From assembly GCA_938036435.1 (NCBI GenBank), contig CALHPU010000035.1:1-64000 (forward strand): a stretch of 64,000 bases of DNA. The letters run 5' to 3'. Of this stretch, positions 18,684 through 26,810 are shown piece by piece; within the stretch, counting starts at the first letter, position 1, and each line of letters opens with the position of its first letter. This stretch comes from an uncultured Pirellulaceae bacterium (GTDB lineage: Bacteria > Planctomycetota > Planctomycetia > Pirellulales > Pirellulaceae). The notes beneath the pieces are model-generated. The model was not told the origin of the DNA and made no database searches. It saw nothing but the letters and a program-made list of their open reading frames with translations. A program made the translations under genes and the position numbers.

Positions 18684-18919
18684 CCGTAAGACAACTAACA
18701 ATGGTGGCGTCCAACAGATGAATTTATGGTCCATTTTGTATATCTTGAACAGACGGAACTGGAAAAAGCGATCGATTTAATTTGATCTCACACGCCACTC
18801 CATCATTTGAGTAAACTATACGGACTTCAAAATGGGCTCAAATCCACGGCGGCTACCCCGACATCGGGATATGCCGCAATGAAATATCTAATAACGCTAA
18901 TGATCTTGTCGGAGCAGAC

Positions 18920-19684
18920 ATGGCTGAGAGTTTTTGGTACCTGAAAAATTGCAACCTATTTCACCAACTCGCAGGTGAAGACCTTTCTTGGTTGGAAAGT
19001 CATTCGCGCGTGAGAAAGATGAAACGCGGTGAACCGATCTATCTTCCGTCACAATCCGCTGACGGTGTGTTGCTGGTTGCGTCAGGAAGGATCAAGATTT
19101 GTCATACAACGCCTGATGGTAAGCAATCCATTATCGACTTCGTTGATGAGGGTGAGATCTTCGGCGAACTTGCTTTGCTGGATGCTCAGCAAAGAGACGA
19201 ATACGCCGAAACGACTGAAAAGACGGTCTTGGTTCTAATCCCCAAACGGGAAATGCAAGCCATGATCCGCAAGTACCCCGCAATCGTTTTAGGCGTGACG
19301 AAGTTGATCGGATTACGCCGCCAGAAAATCGAGAGGCGGTTAAGGAATCTACTATTCCGTTCCAACCGCGAACGAGTCGTTCATCTTCTTCTGGAGCTAT
19401 CCGAAAAATACGGCGTCCCTCATCCTAATGGAATCGGGCTCAAGATTAGGCTTTCTCATCAGGAGATGGCGGCGATTATCGGCAGCACACGCGAGACGGT
19501 GACGGTTGTTCTTGGTCAACTGCAGGCAGACAACTTGATCGAAATCGCGCGAAGAAAAATCATCATCAACAACCTGCAAAAGCTGGCCAAGGAGGTCAAC
19601 GAGGCAGTGCCTCGGATCGCATCGGAAACTCCGGCCGCGATTCCACCGCACATGCTGCGAGCCTCAACCAACCCAATCAACTAG
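18920..19684 (+). CDS. Crp/Fnr-family transcriptional regulator
   Basis: A 254-residue regulator with an N-terminal cyclic-nucleotide-binding-like beta barrel (VLLVASGRIKICHTTPDGKQ, EGEIFGELALLD), a long dimerisation helix and a C-terminal Crp-type winged helix (LSHQEMAAIIGSTRETVTVVLGQLQ). The arginine of the phosphate-binding cassette in true CAP proteins is not clearly present. The N-terminal cysteine cluster of FNR is also absent (only one early cysteine), so neither cAMP nor an iron-sulfur cluster can be assumed as the signal. Targets unknown. Confidence 0.9.
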   Translation: MAESFWYLKNCNLFHQLAGEDLSWLESHSRVRKMKRGEPIYLPSQSADGVLLVASGRIKICHTTPDGKQSIIDFVDEGEIFGELALLDAQQRDEYAETTEKTVLVLIPKREMQAMIRKYPAIVLGVTKLIGLRRQKIERRLRNLLFRSNRERVVHLLLELSEKYGVPHPNGIGLKIRLSHQEMAAIIGSTRETVTVVLGQLQADNLIEIARRKIIINNLQKLAKEVNEAVPRIASETPAAIPPHMLRASTNPIN

Positions 19685-19842
19685 CAAAAAATGAGCTATT
19701 CGTGGGAAAACATACAGTTAATGAGTTTCACATCTAACTGCATCGAAATGGGCTAACGTCTATAATTTGGTTTAGTCGAGGATTCGTTCTGCGTCTCTAG
19801 ACCTCCTCTTCCACCTCACACTGGTTAAAACAAGATAAAGTC

Positions 19843-20226
19843 ATGGCAAACAAAAGTCCAAATCAGGAACAACTCTGGAAGCGCTGCCCTCAAGGGGTGC
19901 TGCATCGAGTGGCCAATCGCACCGAAAAGCGGAACACAGCTCGAAAGGGGCTCGGCGGCTCCCAACAATTTGACCGGCGAAGGATGTTGCAGATTGCTGC
20001 GGCCGTCGCTGTCACCACTGGCGCGGGCACTCTTGCCTACCAAAGTCTTTTTCCGCGCGTCAAATCGAAGGGATATGGCGGAATCTCATGTTCCGACTTC
20101 CTCTCGAACCTTCAGAAGCACATCGATAAATCTCTGGACGATCAACAACTAGTTGCCTCCATGGACGAACATCTGAAGCTTTGCAAACCATGTCGAGCAA
20201 GATACGAAAAAATGCGGAATGCTTAG
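19843..20226 (+). CDS. Small membrane protein with C-terminal zf-HC2-like cysteine motif
   Basis: A 127-residue protein. It starts with a basic, glutamine-rich segment, then RRRMLQIAAAVAVTTGAGTL, a twin-arginine-like or signal-anchor helix. The C-terminus carries SCSDF and DEHLKLCKPCRARYE, which resembles the H-x3-C-x2-C motif of anti-sigma zinc (zf-HC2) domains. In typical anti-sigma factors the zinc domain precedes the membrane helix, so the order here is reversed. No sigma factor gene is adjacent. It may instead be an exported zinc or redox protein. Confidence 0.6.
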   Translation: MANKSPNQEQLWKRCPQGVLHRVANRTEKRNTARKGLGGSQQFDRRRMLQIAAAVAVTTGAGTLAYQSLFPRVKSKGYGGISCSDFLSNLQKHIDKSLDDQQLVASMDEHLKLCKPCRARYEKMRNA

Positions 20227-20552
20227 CTACACTCGGTTGTAAATCGTGCGTTGCCTTTCTTCCAGCAGAGGGCTGGTCAGCAGGGCACCTAATGGCCAGC
20301 AGGCGGCATAAAGAAATCTTCCGCCGCCTCCGCATCGAGACTCTCTCAAACATTTTGGCCCGCGAGGCCTACTCAATGCGTTTGCCAGAATTCATATCCT
20401 GCGACAGTCAGGCGTTCTAGGCAATCACAGTCAAAGAAAATTGCTGTGTCATTGCCAGTACGGGCTTATACTTCCCAAGCCAAACTGCAATATTGGTTGC
20501 TTCCTCCTTGTTAACTCTGCAAGGACTCCAATCACCCAGAAGGGATCAGACC
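20227..20552. other. Intergenic, nothing recognised
   Basis: About 325 bp between the zf-HC2-like protein and the ABM monooxygenase. The plus-strand ORF here has no ribosome site and no recognisable similarity. Confidence 0.5.
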
Positions 20553-20843
20553 ATGGCTAAAATTACGATCGTGGCCAACATTAAGGCCGAAGCAAGCAAG
20601 GTTGAGTTGCTCAAGACAGAGTTGTTGAAACTAATTCAACCGACTCGTGCTGAATCGGGATGCGTACAGTACGACTTGCATCAGGACAACGAGAATCCAG
20701 CTCATTTTATGTTTTTTGAAATCTGGGAGTCCCATGACGCGTGGCAGACTCATATGAACGCGCAGCACTTGAAGGATTTTCTGGTAGCAACCAACGGAGC
20801 GGTAGTCGATTTCGCGGTCAACCAAATGACCAAAGTTGGTTGA
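20553..20843 (+). CDS. Antibiotic biosynthesis monooxygenase (ABM) domain protein
   Basis: A 96-residue protein of the dimeric ferredoxin-like ABM/YgiN family. The fold markers are ITIVANIKAEASK, TRAESGCVQYDLHQDNENP and FMFFEIWESHDAWQTHMNAQ. The start at 20553 (MAKITIV) is preferred over the upstream 20493, because YgiN-type proteins begin with this first strand. YgiN is a quinol monooxygenase, but small single-domain members have varied substrates, so only the family is claimed. Confidence 0.88.
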   Translation: MAKITIVANIKAEASKVELLKTELLKLIQPTRAESGCVQYDLHQDNENPAHFMFFEIWESHDAWQTHMNAQHLKDFLVATNGAVVDFAVNQMTKVG

Positions 20844-20893
20844 CCGTCCCTTACTTCTCGTAGCTTCAGCCTGGCTCTCTATAACACTTCGCC

Positions 20894-21577
20894 ATGCACC
20901 CCACATTCAAAACCAAAAAGGAAGCTGGCGAAGCGGGCTACCGCTCAAAAAAGAGATGGTTCGCTGCTTTCTTCACACCCAAGCCTGACCAACAGGCGGT
21001 CGTGGTTAAAGGGCAGAGGTTTTTTGGCGAGCATCAAGTAGAAGAAGTTCTTTCGAAATCCAAAGGCACACGCGAAATTGGTTCACTCAAAATTGGTGCA
21101 CTTCCGGTGGGCAAGAAGAAGTTTCGCTCGGTGCGTTACGATGTCTTTCGGCGATCTGATTTTGTGATTGAGTCCAAGGTCAAAACGCAACGGAAGATTG
21201 CTCCGCCCCGTTCGATCGACCTCTTGCAAGAGTTGAACAAGCTTCATTCCACTGCCGCTAAATTTCAAACCGCCGCCAAATCAGCGAGACATCGCAAGGA
21301 CCATAAACGAGCTCGCGGCTTTCTGAAGCGCATGAACAAGCTTGAGGATCTAGCCGAGATCGGACTTCGTCGCGCCATTAACCAAGAATTGGTACGCCAC
21401 GTAAGATCAAAGCGAAAGCGACATTTCTACGTTAGCGGCGAACAAGTTTTCGAGACGAAGGTAACTCCTCCTAGCTGGATGCTTAGAGAGCAAGATACGT
21501 CTTACGAAACTGCATCTTCGCCAGTCAGTCCGATACCAGTCATCCACCACAGCATGTTGCCGGAGCCACGGAAATAG
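20894..21577 (+). CDS. Unrecognised basic protein, paralogue of the gene at 30125; 3' end chimeric
   Basis: A 227-residue, very lysine/arginine-rich protein that I do not recognise. Its middle (VEEVLSKSKGTREIGSLKIG and the stretch ending SIDLLQELN) aligns closely with the product of the ORF at 30125, showing a two-member family in this window. A second, strongly basic helical region follows (SARHRKDHKRARGFLKRMNK). The last 30 or so codons run antisense to a sodium:solute symporter fragment (21502-21735), so the native C-terminus was probably lost at about 21490. It might bind nucleic acid because of its charge, but that is only a guess. Confidence 0.6.
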   Translation: MHPTFKTKKEAGEAGYRSKKRWFAAFFTPKPDQQAVVVKGQRFFGEHQVEEVLSKSKGTREIGSLKIGALPVGKKKFRSVRYDVFRRSDFVIESKVKTQRKIAPPRSIDLLQELNKLHSTAAKFQTAAKSARHRKDHKRARGFLKRMNKLEDLAEIGLRRAINQELVRHVRSKRKRHFYVSGEQVFETKVTPPSWMLREQDTSYETASSPVSPIPVIHHSMLPEPRK

Positions 21578-21735
21578 TCGCTGGAGGTTTCGTTGAAGCG
21601 ACGCACGACCCAACCAATGGCAACCATGAACACGAGGTAAAAAGCAAACACCGCGTAATCGTAGACCGTCAGAGAATTGGCTGTGCTTAAAAGCATCGAC
21701 GAAAGAATCATACTGATGGAATTCAAGCACATCAA
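21502..21735 (-). pseudogene. N-terminal remnant of a sodium:solute symporter
   Basis: The 77-residue ORF contains LTVYDYAVFAFYLVFMVAIG and NETSSDYFRGSGNMLWWMTG, which is the first helix and loop of SSS-family transporters. Full-length members have more than 500 residues. The frame ends after GIGLTGEDAVS, exactly where it abuts the plus-strand basic-protein gene. The rest of the transporter is missing, so this is a truncated remnant. Confidence 0.75.
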
Positions 21736-21865
21736 AAGTGGAAATGAAACTTATCTTGCGGGACAGCGACGGGTTCCGATACTTTGTAGCTACCCCATCG
21801 CGGTCTTGTGGAGGCAAAAAAAAGATTCGCGCGACGCGAATCTTCTTATCTTGAAGGTGCTCTAA

Positions 21866-22244
21866 TCAGTGAGACATTTCTAGATTGAGTTGATTCTCAC
21901 CTTCGATGATTGTAACTTCAAAACCGCTTGTTTTGCGGTTTCTGTACTTCCGAGGGATCCGCTTGTCGAATGGTTCAGGGTTGGGATCGTTAGTAGTTCG
22001 CTGATTCACAAACACTTGGTAATCACTGAGCGGGATTTCCGTGATCAGAAACTCACCCTTATCATTTACTTTTGCACCGACCGTTCGTTTTGTTGTCTCG
22101 CTGTACAGTGCAACCAGACAGTCTCCAACATGTTCACCGTTGGACAGAACGACGCCGGAGAGACTCCCGACAGGGGGACCAGAATCGCACCCAAATAAAA
22201 ATCGAAAAGAATACCAATATGCATAGTTTCCCTAAGCAACGCAT
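21866..22244 (-). pseudogene. Planctomycete lipoprotein with carboxypeptidase-like domain, frameshifted in the signal peptide
   Basis: One frame begins MRCLGKLCILVFFSIFI, and another continues after a lipobox as FGCDSGPPVGSLSGVVLSNG and on to the stop at 21866. Removing one T from the run gatttttattt joins them as SILFGC, a perfect lipobox. The mature part (LSGVVLSNGEHVGDCLVALY, DKGEFLITEIPLSDYQVFV) resembles the small carboxypeptidase-regulatory lipoproteins that usually follow DUF1559 genes in planctomycetes. The DUF1559 remnant lies just upstream. The lesion is a homopolymer indel, so sequencing error is possible. Confidence 0.75.
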
Positions 22245-22328
22245 TTTTTTCGTCTCATCGTAGTGCGATTTTAAATTAACGGTTTGGCGTGAAAATGAAT
22301 CATCAGCCGAGCTATTCGGTTTCAACAA

Positions 22329-22655
22329 TTACTGGGTAATGTCGACTACGTTACCGTCATCACGATCGGCAAGGTCGAATAAGACTTGCAGAGCGGTGTT
22401 GTCGGTAAGAAAGTGAACCGAGCCATCGCACGCCGCCACATTGGCCCCGCCGGGGTGATTTGAGTGGAGGGGACGGTTGGCGCCTAAATTTCCTGCCGAA
22501 CCCAACGCAGCTGATATCGATTTAGTATTAATTTGGTGGCGAACAGTCGTAAGGTTAAAATAACGAGCGTCTTGCTGAGTGTCTGGATCGACGCTTGGAC
22601 CGACCGTTCTCCAAGGGCTGATTCCCATCGTGAAGCCAGCAAGTTCATCGAGGCT
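22329..22655 (-). pseudogene. C-terminal remnant of a DUF1559 (pilin-like) exported protein
   Basis: From about 22655 downward the ORF reads CSLDELAGFTMG and then HSNHPGGANVAACDGSVHFL, the hallmark C-terminal H-x-G-G-x-N-x-x-x-x-D-G motif of planctomycete DUF1559 proteins, ending in DDGNVVDITQ. The N-terminal type IV pilin-like methylation segment is missing. The upstream part of the ORF (to 22961) does not resemble the family and contains a plus-strand gene start. It is a 5'-truncated gene that sits with its partner lipoprotein. Confidence 0.8.
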
Positions 22656-22842
22656 GCACTGGGAAAAACCAATCTTGAAAAATTGAAATCTGAGTTTCAC
22701 CAGCAAACGCTTGCCCAAGAATCGGTCAGTAACTCCAACTCGTAGATTTGAATTCTGTTTTACAAGATCAGTAATGGCTGCGGCCTCGACGAGGAAAACA
22801 CCTTTTCGTTGCCGCAGCTTTTTAATTTCAAAAGGAGAATCC

Positions 22843-22977
22843 ATGAGCAAACTTGTTGAGACGGAAAGGCAAACCGCTGATTCGCCATCACTGAGCAGTT
22901 TAGTGAATCGAGTCCGGGCTGACTTTGCGGCTTGTCGCGTTAAGTTCCGCTGGCTAGGCACGACAAAGACCCTTTAA
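22843..22977 (+). pseudogene. Short ORF with strong ribosome site, probably a truncated gene
   Basis: A 44-residue ORF (MSKLVETERQTADSPSLSSL to RWLGTTKTL) preceded by the very good Shine-Dalgarno sequence aaaggag at 7 nt spacing. The ending RVKFRWLGTTKTL resembles, from memory, the beginning of a longer conserved planctomycete protein in which this phrase continues. If so, the gene has lost everything after its N-terminus. It overlaps the DUF1559-remnant ORF on the opposite strand. Confidence 0.4.
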
Positions 22978-23040
22978 GGAAATCGACTACATAGTCTTGT
23001 AACTGAACCAAAGATCGTAATCGCGACAGAACCCACTCAT

Positions 23041-24333
23041 TCAACGACCAAGAAAAGTCCCCAAGGGCATCAACGGTTCAATGTGGTCACATGCGATTTT
23101 GATTACCGCGAGGAGCGGCACCGCCACAATCGCTCCTCCTACGCCCCAGACCCAAGACACAATGACAAAAAATATCATCAACCAAACCGGATGCAGGCTG
23201 ACGCTGCGACCAATTTGAACGGGAGTGACAAAGTTGGCTTCGATAACGTTTGCACCAAGATAGATGGCCGGTGCCAGCAAAGCATATGACAACGAGTCAA
23301 ACGAAATGATTGCAGCAAGGAATACAATACCGGCACCGATAAATGCTCCAATGAATGGCAGAAAGTTCAAAAGCATTGCCATGACGCCCCACATGATTGG
23401 GTTGGGCATGCCGATGATCCACATTCCCAAACCGATCACTACGCCAAGTCCAGCGTTGATTGTCGTCGTCGTTAACAGATATTTTGAAACGCTCTTCTCG
23501 ATTGCCTGCGTTAATACTACGACGCGTTTCTTGTGTTTGAACGTGGGCATGATTTCGACCAGCTTTTCCAAACCTCGGTCACCCGAAGCCAGCAGGTAGA
23601 AAAGCAAAACCAGCATCAGCGATATTCCCAACAGTGCGTCGCCGGTTGTGCTAAAGATTTTGCTTGAGATGCTTGGCTGGCTCACGGAGACGGGAACGAC
23701 ACCACGAGTTGCCGCTTCCAATAAGTCATCTTCTACATCTGAGCTCGGCGTGACAACATCCTCCGATTCTGCCCGCTTGCCATCGAAGCCGACTGTGTTA
23801 CCAGAAGCAATCTCGTCAAGTTGCTGCGAAACGTTGATAAGATCGGCCAGTGGCTCTTTCAAGGAAAGCAATTTTGTTTCCACGATGGCAAGGTTTTTGT
23901 CTTTGTTGTCCAGCCATGTCTGCGCGGGCCCAGCTGATAAGAACAACGTCGCTGCCGCAATCCCAATCGCCGTCCCCAACACCAGTAAAGTCGCTACCGC
24001 ATTGGGAATTTTGAATCCATTCAACCAAGCCACCAGAGGGCTGAATAAGAGATTGAGCAAGAAGGCACCAACAATTGGAAGCATCACCGGTTTCGCAAAA
24101 TACAGTGTATAAACGGAAGCCAGCACCGTAAGAATGGTGATGCAAACCGTTGCTGTTGGAATGGCAACTTCGCGAGCAACCGCTAAGCTTTCGCATACAT
24201 CATCTTGTGGCTCGGAGATGTTTTCCGGTGTATCGACTCTTACCGTAATTGACTCGTCGGAAATTTCTCGATTCGCCATCATCGGCGTTCTCGCGAACGT
24301 CGGCTCTTCCTGTTGAGTCAGCTCGATGGCCAT
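23041..24333 (-). CDS. AI-2E family transporter (PerM/YdiK type)
   Basis: A 430-residue membrane protein. The N-terminal 60 residues are polar. They are followed by the helix pair ATVCITILTVLASVYTLYFA and LPIVGAFLLNLLFSPLVAWL, a periplasmic or cytoplasmic loop region, and the family C-terminal bundle (GLGMWIIGMPNPIMWGVMAM, LPFIGAFIGAGIVFLAAI). Members include AI-2 exporter TqsA and the sodium/proton antiporter UPF0118 proteins, so the cargo cannot be assigned. It stands alone on the minus strand. Confidence 0.9.
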   Translation of the reverse strand: MAIELTQQEEPTFARTPMMANREISDESITVRVDTPENISEPQDDVCESLAVAREVAIPTATVCITILTVLASVYTLYFAKPVMLPIVGAFLLNLLFSPLVAWLNGFKIPNAVATLLVLGTAIGIAAATLFLSAGPAQTWLDNKDKNLAIVETKLLSLKEPLADLINVSQQLDEIASGNTVGFDGKRAESEDVVTPSSDVEDDLLEAATRGVVPVSVSQPSISSKIFSTTGDALLGISLMLVLLFYLLASGDRGLEKLVEIMPTFKHKKRVVVLTQAIEKSVSKYLLTTTTINAGLGVVIGLGMWIIGMPNPIMWGVMAMLLNFLPFIGAFIGAGIVFLAAIISFDSLSYALLAPAIYLGANVIEANFVTPVQIGRSVSLHPVWLMIFFVIVSWVWGVGGAIVAVPLLAVIKIACDHIEPLMPLGTFLGR

Positions 24334-24792
24334 CGACGTCTCCGGTAACTTTTGGGCAAGTTTGATTGAGTAAATCTTGTGTGAGTGCCATCACAGCAAT
24401 TTTAGAGCCAAGTCCTCGTTTAATACAGGAATAGAGAAGTTGCGATTTCTAGGTCGGAGAAACGCAGCCGATTGTTTGCCCGCGATAAAATTTGATCGAG
24501 CATGGGTCAAAATGCTGAGCGGCCAAACGCCATTTTGGACGGTATTCGACCAGTCGCTACGCTGCTAACTTCGATCGAACTCGCCCTTTAATATTTGTTG
24601 TTATTTCGTTTTCTAGGCGCGAGGTTTGCAACGAGAGTCCTCGGAATTGAGACGGTGGACTGACATGCTCATAATTTTTTCCCGAAATGGAATGGTCGCA
24701 GGCGAACTTAGAAACTAACCGAACTGGTTTCACGTTTTGCCATTCTTCCGCCATCTTTTAGGCCCCAAAGTTTCCTTTTTTAGAGTCAATTA
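24334..24792. other. Intergenic, nothing recognised
   Basis: About 460 bp between two divergently transcribed genes (AI-2E transporter, and the anchored protein at 24793). It must hold both promoters. No sigma-54 pattern, hairpin or convincing small gene was seen. Confidence 0.5.
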
Positions 24793-25440
24793 ATGAAAAA
24801 GTTCATATTGCTTGCTCTCGGCGGTTTGCTGGTTGCGGGCGTTGTGGGATTCCTCCTGATTCCAAGTTCACCAATCGAAGTCTCCTCGAAAGCCGAACAT
24901 CAATTCACCATCGAAGAGCCGATGCGTCGCGTCCGAAAGATCTTGGTGCGAACCAATGCGGTAAAGAAGATCGTCGCGATGGCCGATGCGGAACTGCTCA
25001 ACCAAGAATGGCTAGATATGAAGTTCGACATCGACAAACCGTTATTAAAACGTGACTGGAATGTGAATGGGGAGGGAGAACTTTCTGTTCGTTTCAACGA
25101 TGCATATCTTGGCTCTCACGACATAACGCTTCAGCAGAACGCGAACATTTCGCCTGATCAACTGCATACGACCAACGATTTGCAGACACCATCGGGGCCC
25201 GTTCAAAACTACAGCAGTGTTTTGACGCTGACTCCCGACGATTCTGGCAATGCGCATTTTGTTTTTTCGCTAGACCTGCGAATTAAAACCACGGCCAATT
25301 GGTTTACCGAAAGCACCGTTAGAAGCAAAATCGAAGCGTCCGCCGCCGAGGCGTTGAAGCAGCAAGAGGAAGCAATCCGCGAAGTCGTCTCCGATCACGC
25401 GGACGAGCTGATTATCTTGCCCGAGGACGGCGAAGAGTGA
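24793..25440 (+). CDS. Membrane-anchored or exported hypothetical protein
   Basis: A 215-residue protein with an N-terminal hydrophobic signal or anchor (FILLALGGLLVAGVVGFLLI). The rest is a soluble domain with EHQFTIEEPMRRVRKILVRTN at the start, which resembles the lead strand and helix of SRPBCC/polyketide cyclase-like domains, and a C-terminal helix (AAEALKQQEEAIREVVSDHA). It stands alone on the plus strand. Family not assigned. Confidence 0.7.
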   Translation: MKKFILLALGGLLVAGVVGFLLIPSSPIEVSSKAEHQFTIEEPMRRVRKILVRTNAVKKIVAMADAELLNQEWLDMKFDIDKPLLKRDWNVNGEGELSVRFNDAYLGSHDITLQQNANISPDQLHTTNDLQTPSGPVQNYSSVLTLTPDDSGNAHFVFSLDLRIKTTANWFTESTVRSKIEASAAEALKQQEEAIREVVSDHADELIILPEDGEE

Positions 25441-25482
25441 TTCTTAGACGCACTGGAGAAGATGTCCAATTGAATACCAGCC

Positions 25483-26190
25483 TTACCGCTCGCGCTTCTT
25501 CAATGACTTAACTACCTCAAGGCTTTCTAAAAACAACTTCACCGTTCGTCCTTTGACCAACCAAGCGATCGCGAAAGACCACACGGCAATCCACTCTCCC
25601 CAGAAGATGAAGTTCCATTGAGAAAGCCGCTCCCGCGTTGCTTGATCAAACACAAAAAGGAACACGCCCATCGCGGCGACGCTCAAGAGTAATACCGCAC
25701 CGCTGATTCGGAAAATCGCATTACGACCCCAGTTCCAATCTTCGCAATCGTCTTCCGGTTCGTTGTGCGGAAAGTGATAGATGGAAAATAAAGCCAACGT
25801 CAGGAAAAACAATCCTCCAAACAGTGTGTGCAAGTAGCCAACCAAGGTCGCTTGGTGCAGCGGATCACTCCCAGCATCTGTTGGGAAAAGGGCGACACCA
25901 ATCGCGGCCACGCAGCCAAGATTTCCAGTCCAGTTTTCAAACGGCGTGCTGCCAACGTAGCAGAACAAGAACAAGCCAATCGCGCACATCACGCCGACAA
26001 AAACATCCCGCATCGGCGTGTGATAATAGCTGCTCATATTCTCTTGGATCTCAACACCAAACAAGACCCACGCGACTGGCCCGAGAATGATCGGCAGCGC
26101 GAGTCCCAACGCACCTACAGCTCGTCGAATCCACAAGTACGAAAGCACCATCGGGTGGGCGCGACTGGAGAGCTGTTTGTCTTCTGTCAT
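25483..26190 (-). CDS. Six-helix integral membrane protein, DUF998-like
   Basis: A 235-residue protein with about six helices. The phrases MSSYYHTPMRDVFVGVMCAI, GLFLFCYVG and AIGVALFPTDAG are characteristic of a widespread bacterial family of unknown function that resembles DUF998. No catalytic or transport motif was identified. It stands between the convergently transcribed gene at 24793 and the zinc-ribbon gene at 26346. Confidence 0.65.
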   Translation of the reverse strand: MTEDKQLSSRAHPMVLSYLWIRRAVGALGLALPIILGPVAWVLFGVEIQENMSSYYHTPMRDVFVGVMCAIGLFLFCYVGSTPFENWTGNLGCVAAIGVALFPTDAGSDPLHQATLVGYLHTLFGGLFFLTLALFSIYHFPHNEPEDDCEDWNWGRNAIFRISGAVLLLSVAAMGVFLFVFDQATRERLSQWNFIFWGEWIAVWSFAIAWLVKGRTVKLFLESLEVVKSLKKRER

Positions 26191-26345
26191 GGCAGCGGTC
26201 TTTTTTGCGTCTTATCGAGCGAGCCTGATTGCGCAACATTTTCGCTTATTACCAATAATGAACAACCAGCCAGCCAACTGTTTTACTCCAGACGCGAAGT
26301 TTGACCAGTCAATGCGTCTGAAGTTGCCTTGGCGTCGATTATGTT

Positions 26346-26801
26346 TCATTCTGAATCGTCGAAGGAACCAGACTGATCACCAAACATTTCTTTCATCATC
26401 CGCTTCGCCAACTCGTCGTCAGCTTGAGACAATGGGGCGTCCTCCGATCGCGCGGCGATCTCATCGAGGCAGGCTGTGCAAAGATTGAATAAGCTATCGG
26501 CGGGAACCGACTTGGCATGCTTCGTAGAAACGCGGTAGTTTTTCTGGCAACGAGCACAGACACGCGGCACCACCTCGGGGCCGTTGTCTTGCGTGATTTC
26601 TTCGCCCTCGGGCTCCAGTTGATAAACCGCTTTGGTTAACTCTGGATCACCTGTGCGGGCTCCAAACGATATTGATTCGCGAATCTTTTCGATGTCCGAC
26701 AATTTGAGCCTCTCATTAAAGTTTTGACGCAAATGAAATTTTTTTGAAGCGATTGAGTTTGCTCGACATGTCAATTGTTGCGTGTCGATCGCGTTTGGCA
26801 A
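26346..26801 (-). CDS. Zinc-ribbon hypothetical protein
   Basis: A protein of about 151 residues with two CxxC knuckles 36 residues apart (CARCQKNY and CTACLDEI), a probable zinc ribbon, followed by an acidic C-terminus (MKEMFGDQSGSFDDSE). The apparent start is TTG, and the true start is uncertain because no other early methionine exists. It begins only about 9 nt after the UdgX-fusion stop, so it is likely the third gene of the DNA-repair operon. Confidence 0.6.
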   Translation of the reverse strand: MPNAIDTQQLTCRANSIASKKFHLRQNFNERLKLSDIEKIRESISFGARTGDPELTKAVYQLEPEGEEITQDNGPEVVPRVCARCQKNYRVSTKHAKSVPADSLFNLCTACLDEIAARSEDAPLSQADDELAKRMMKEMFGDQSGSFDDSE

Positions 26802-26810
26802 CCAAAATAT

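Noticed and set aside
22711-22977. 88-residue plus-strand ORF from 22711
   Set aside because: The ribosome site and the sensible start are at 22843; the upstream part is antisense to the DUF1559-remnant ORF.
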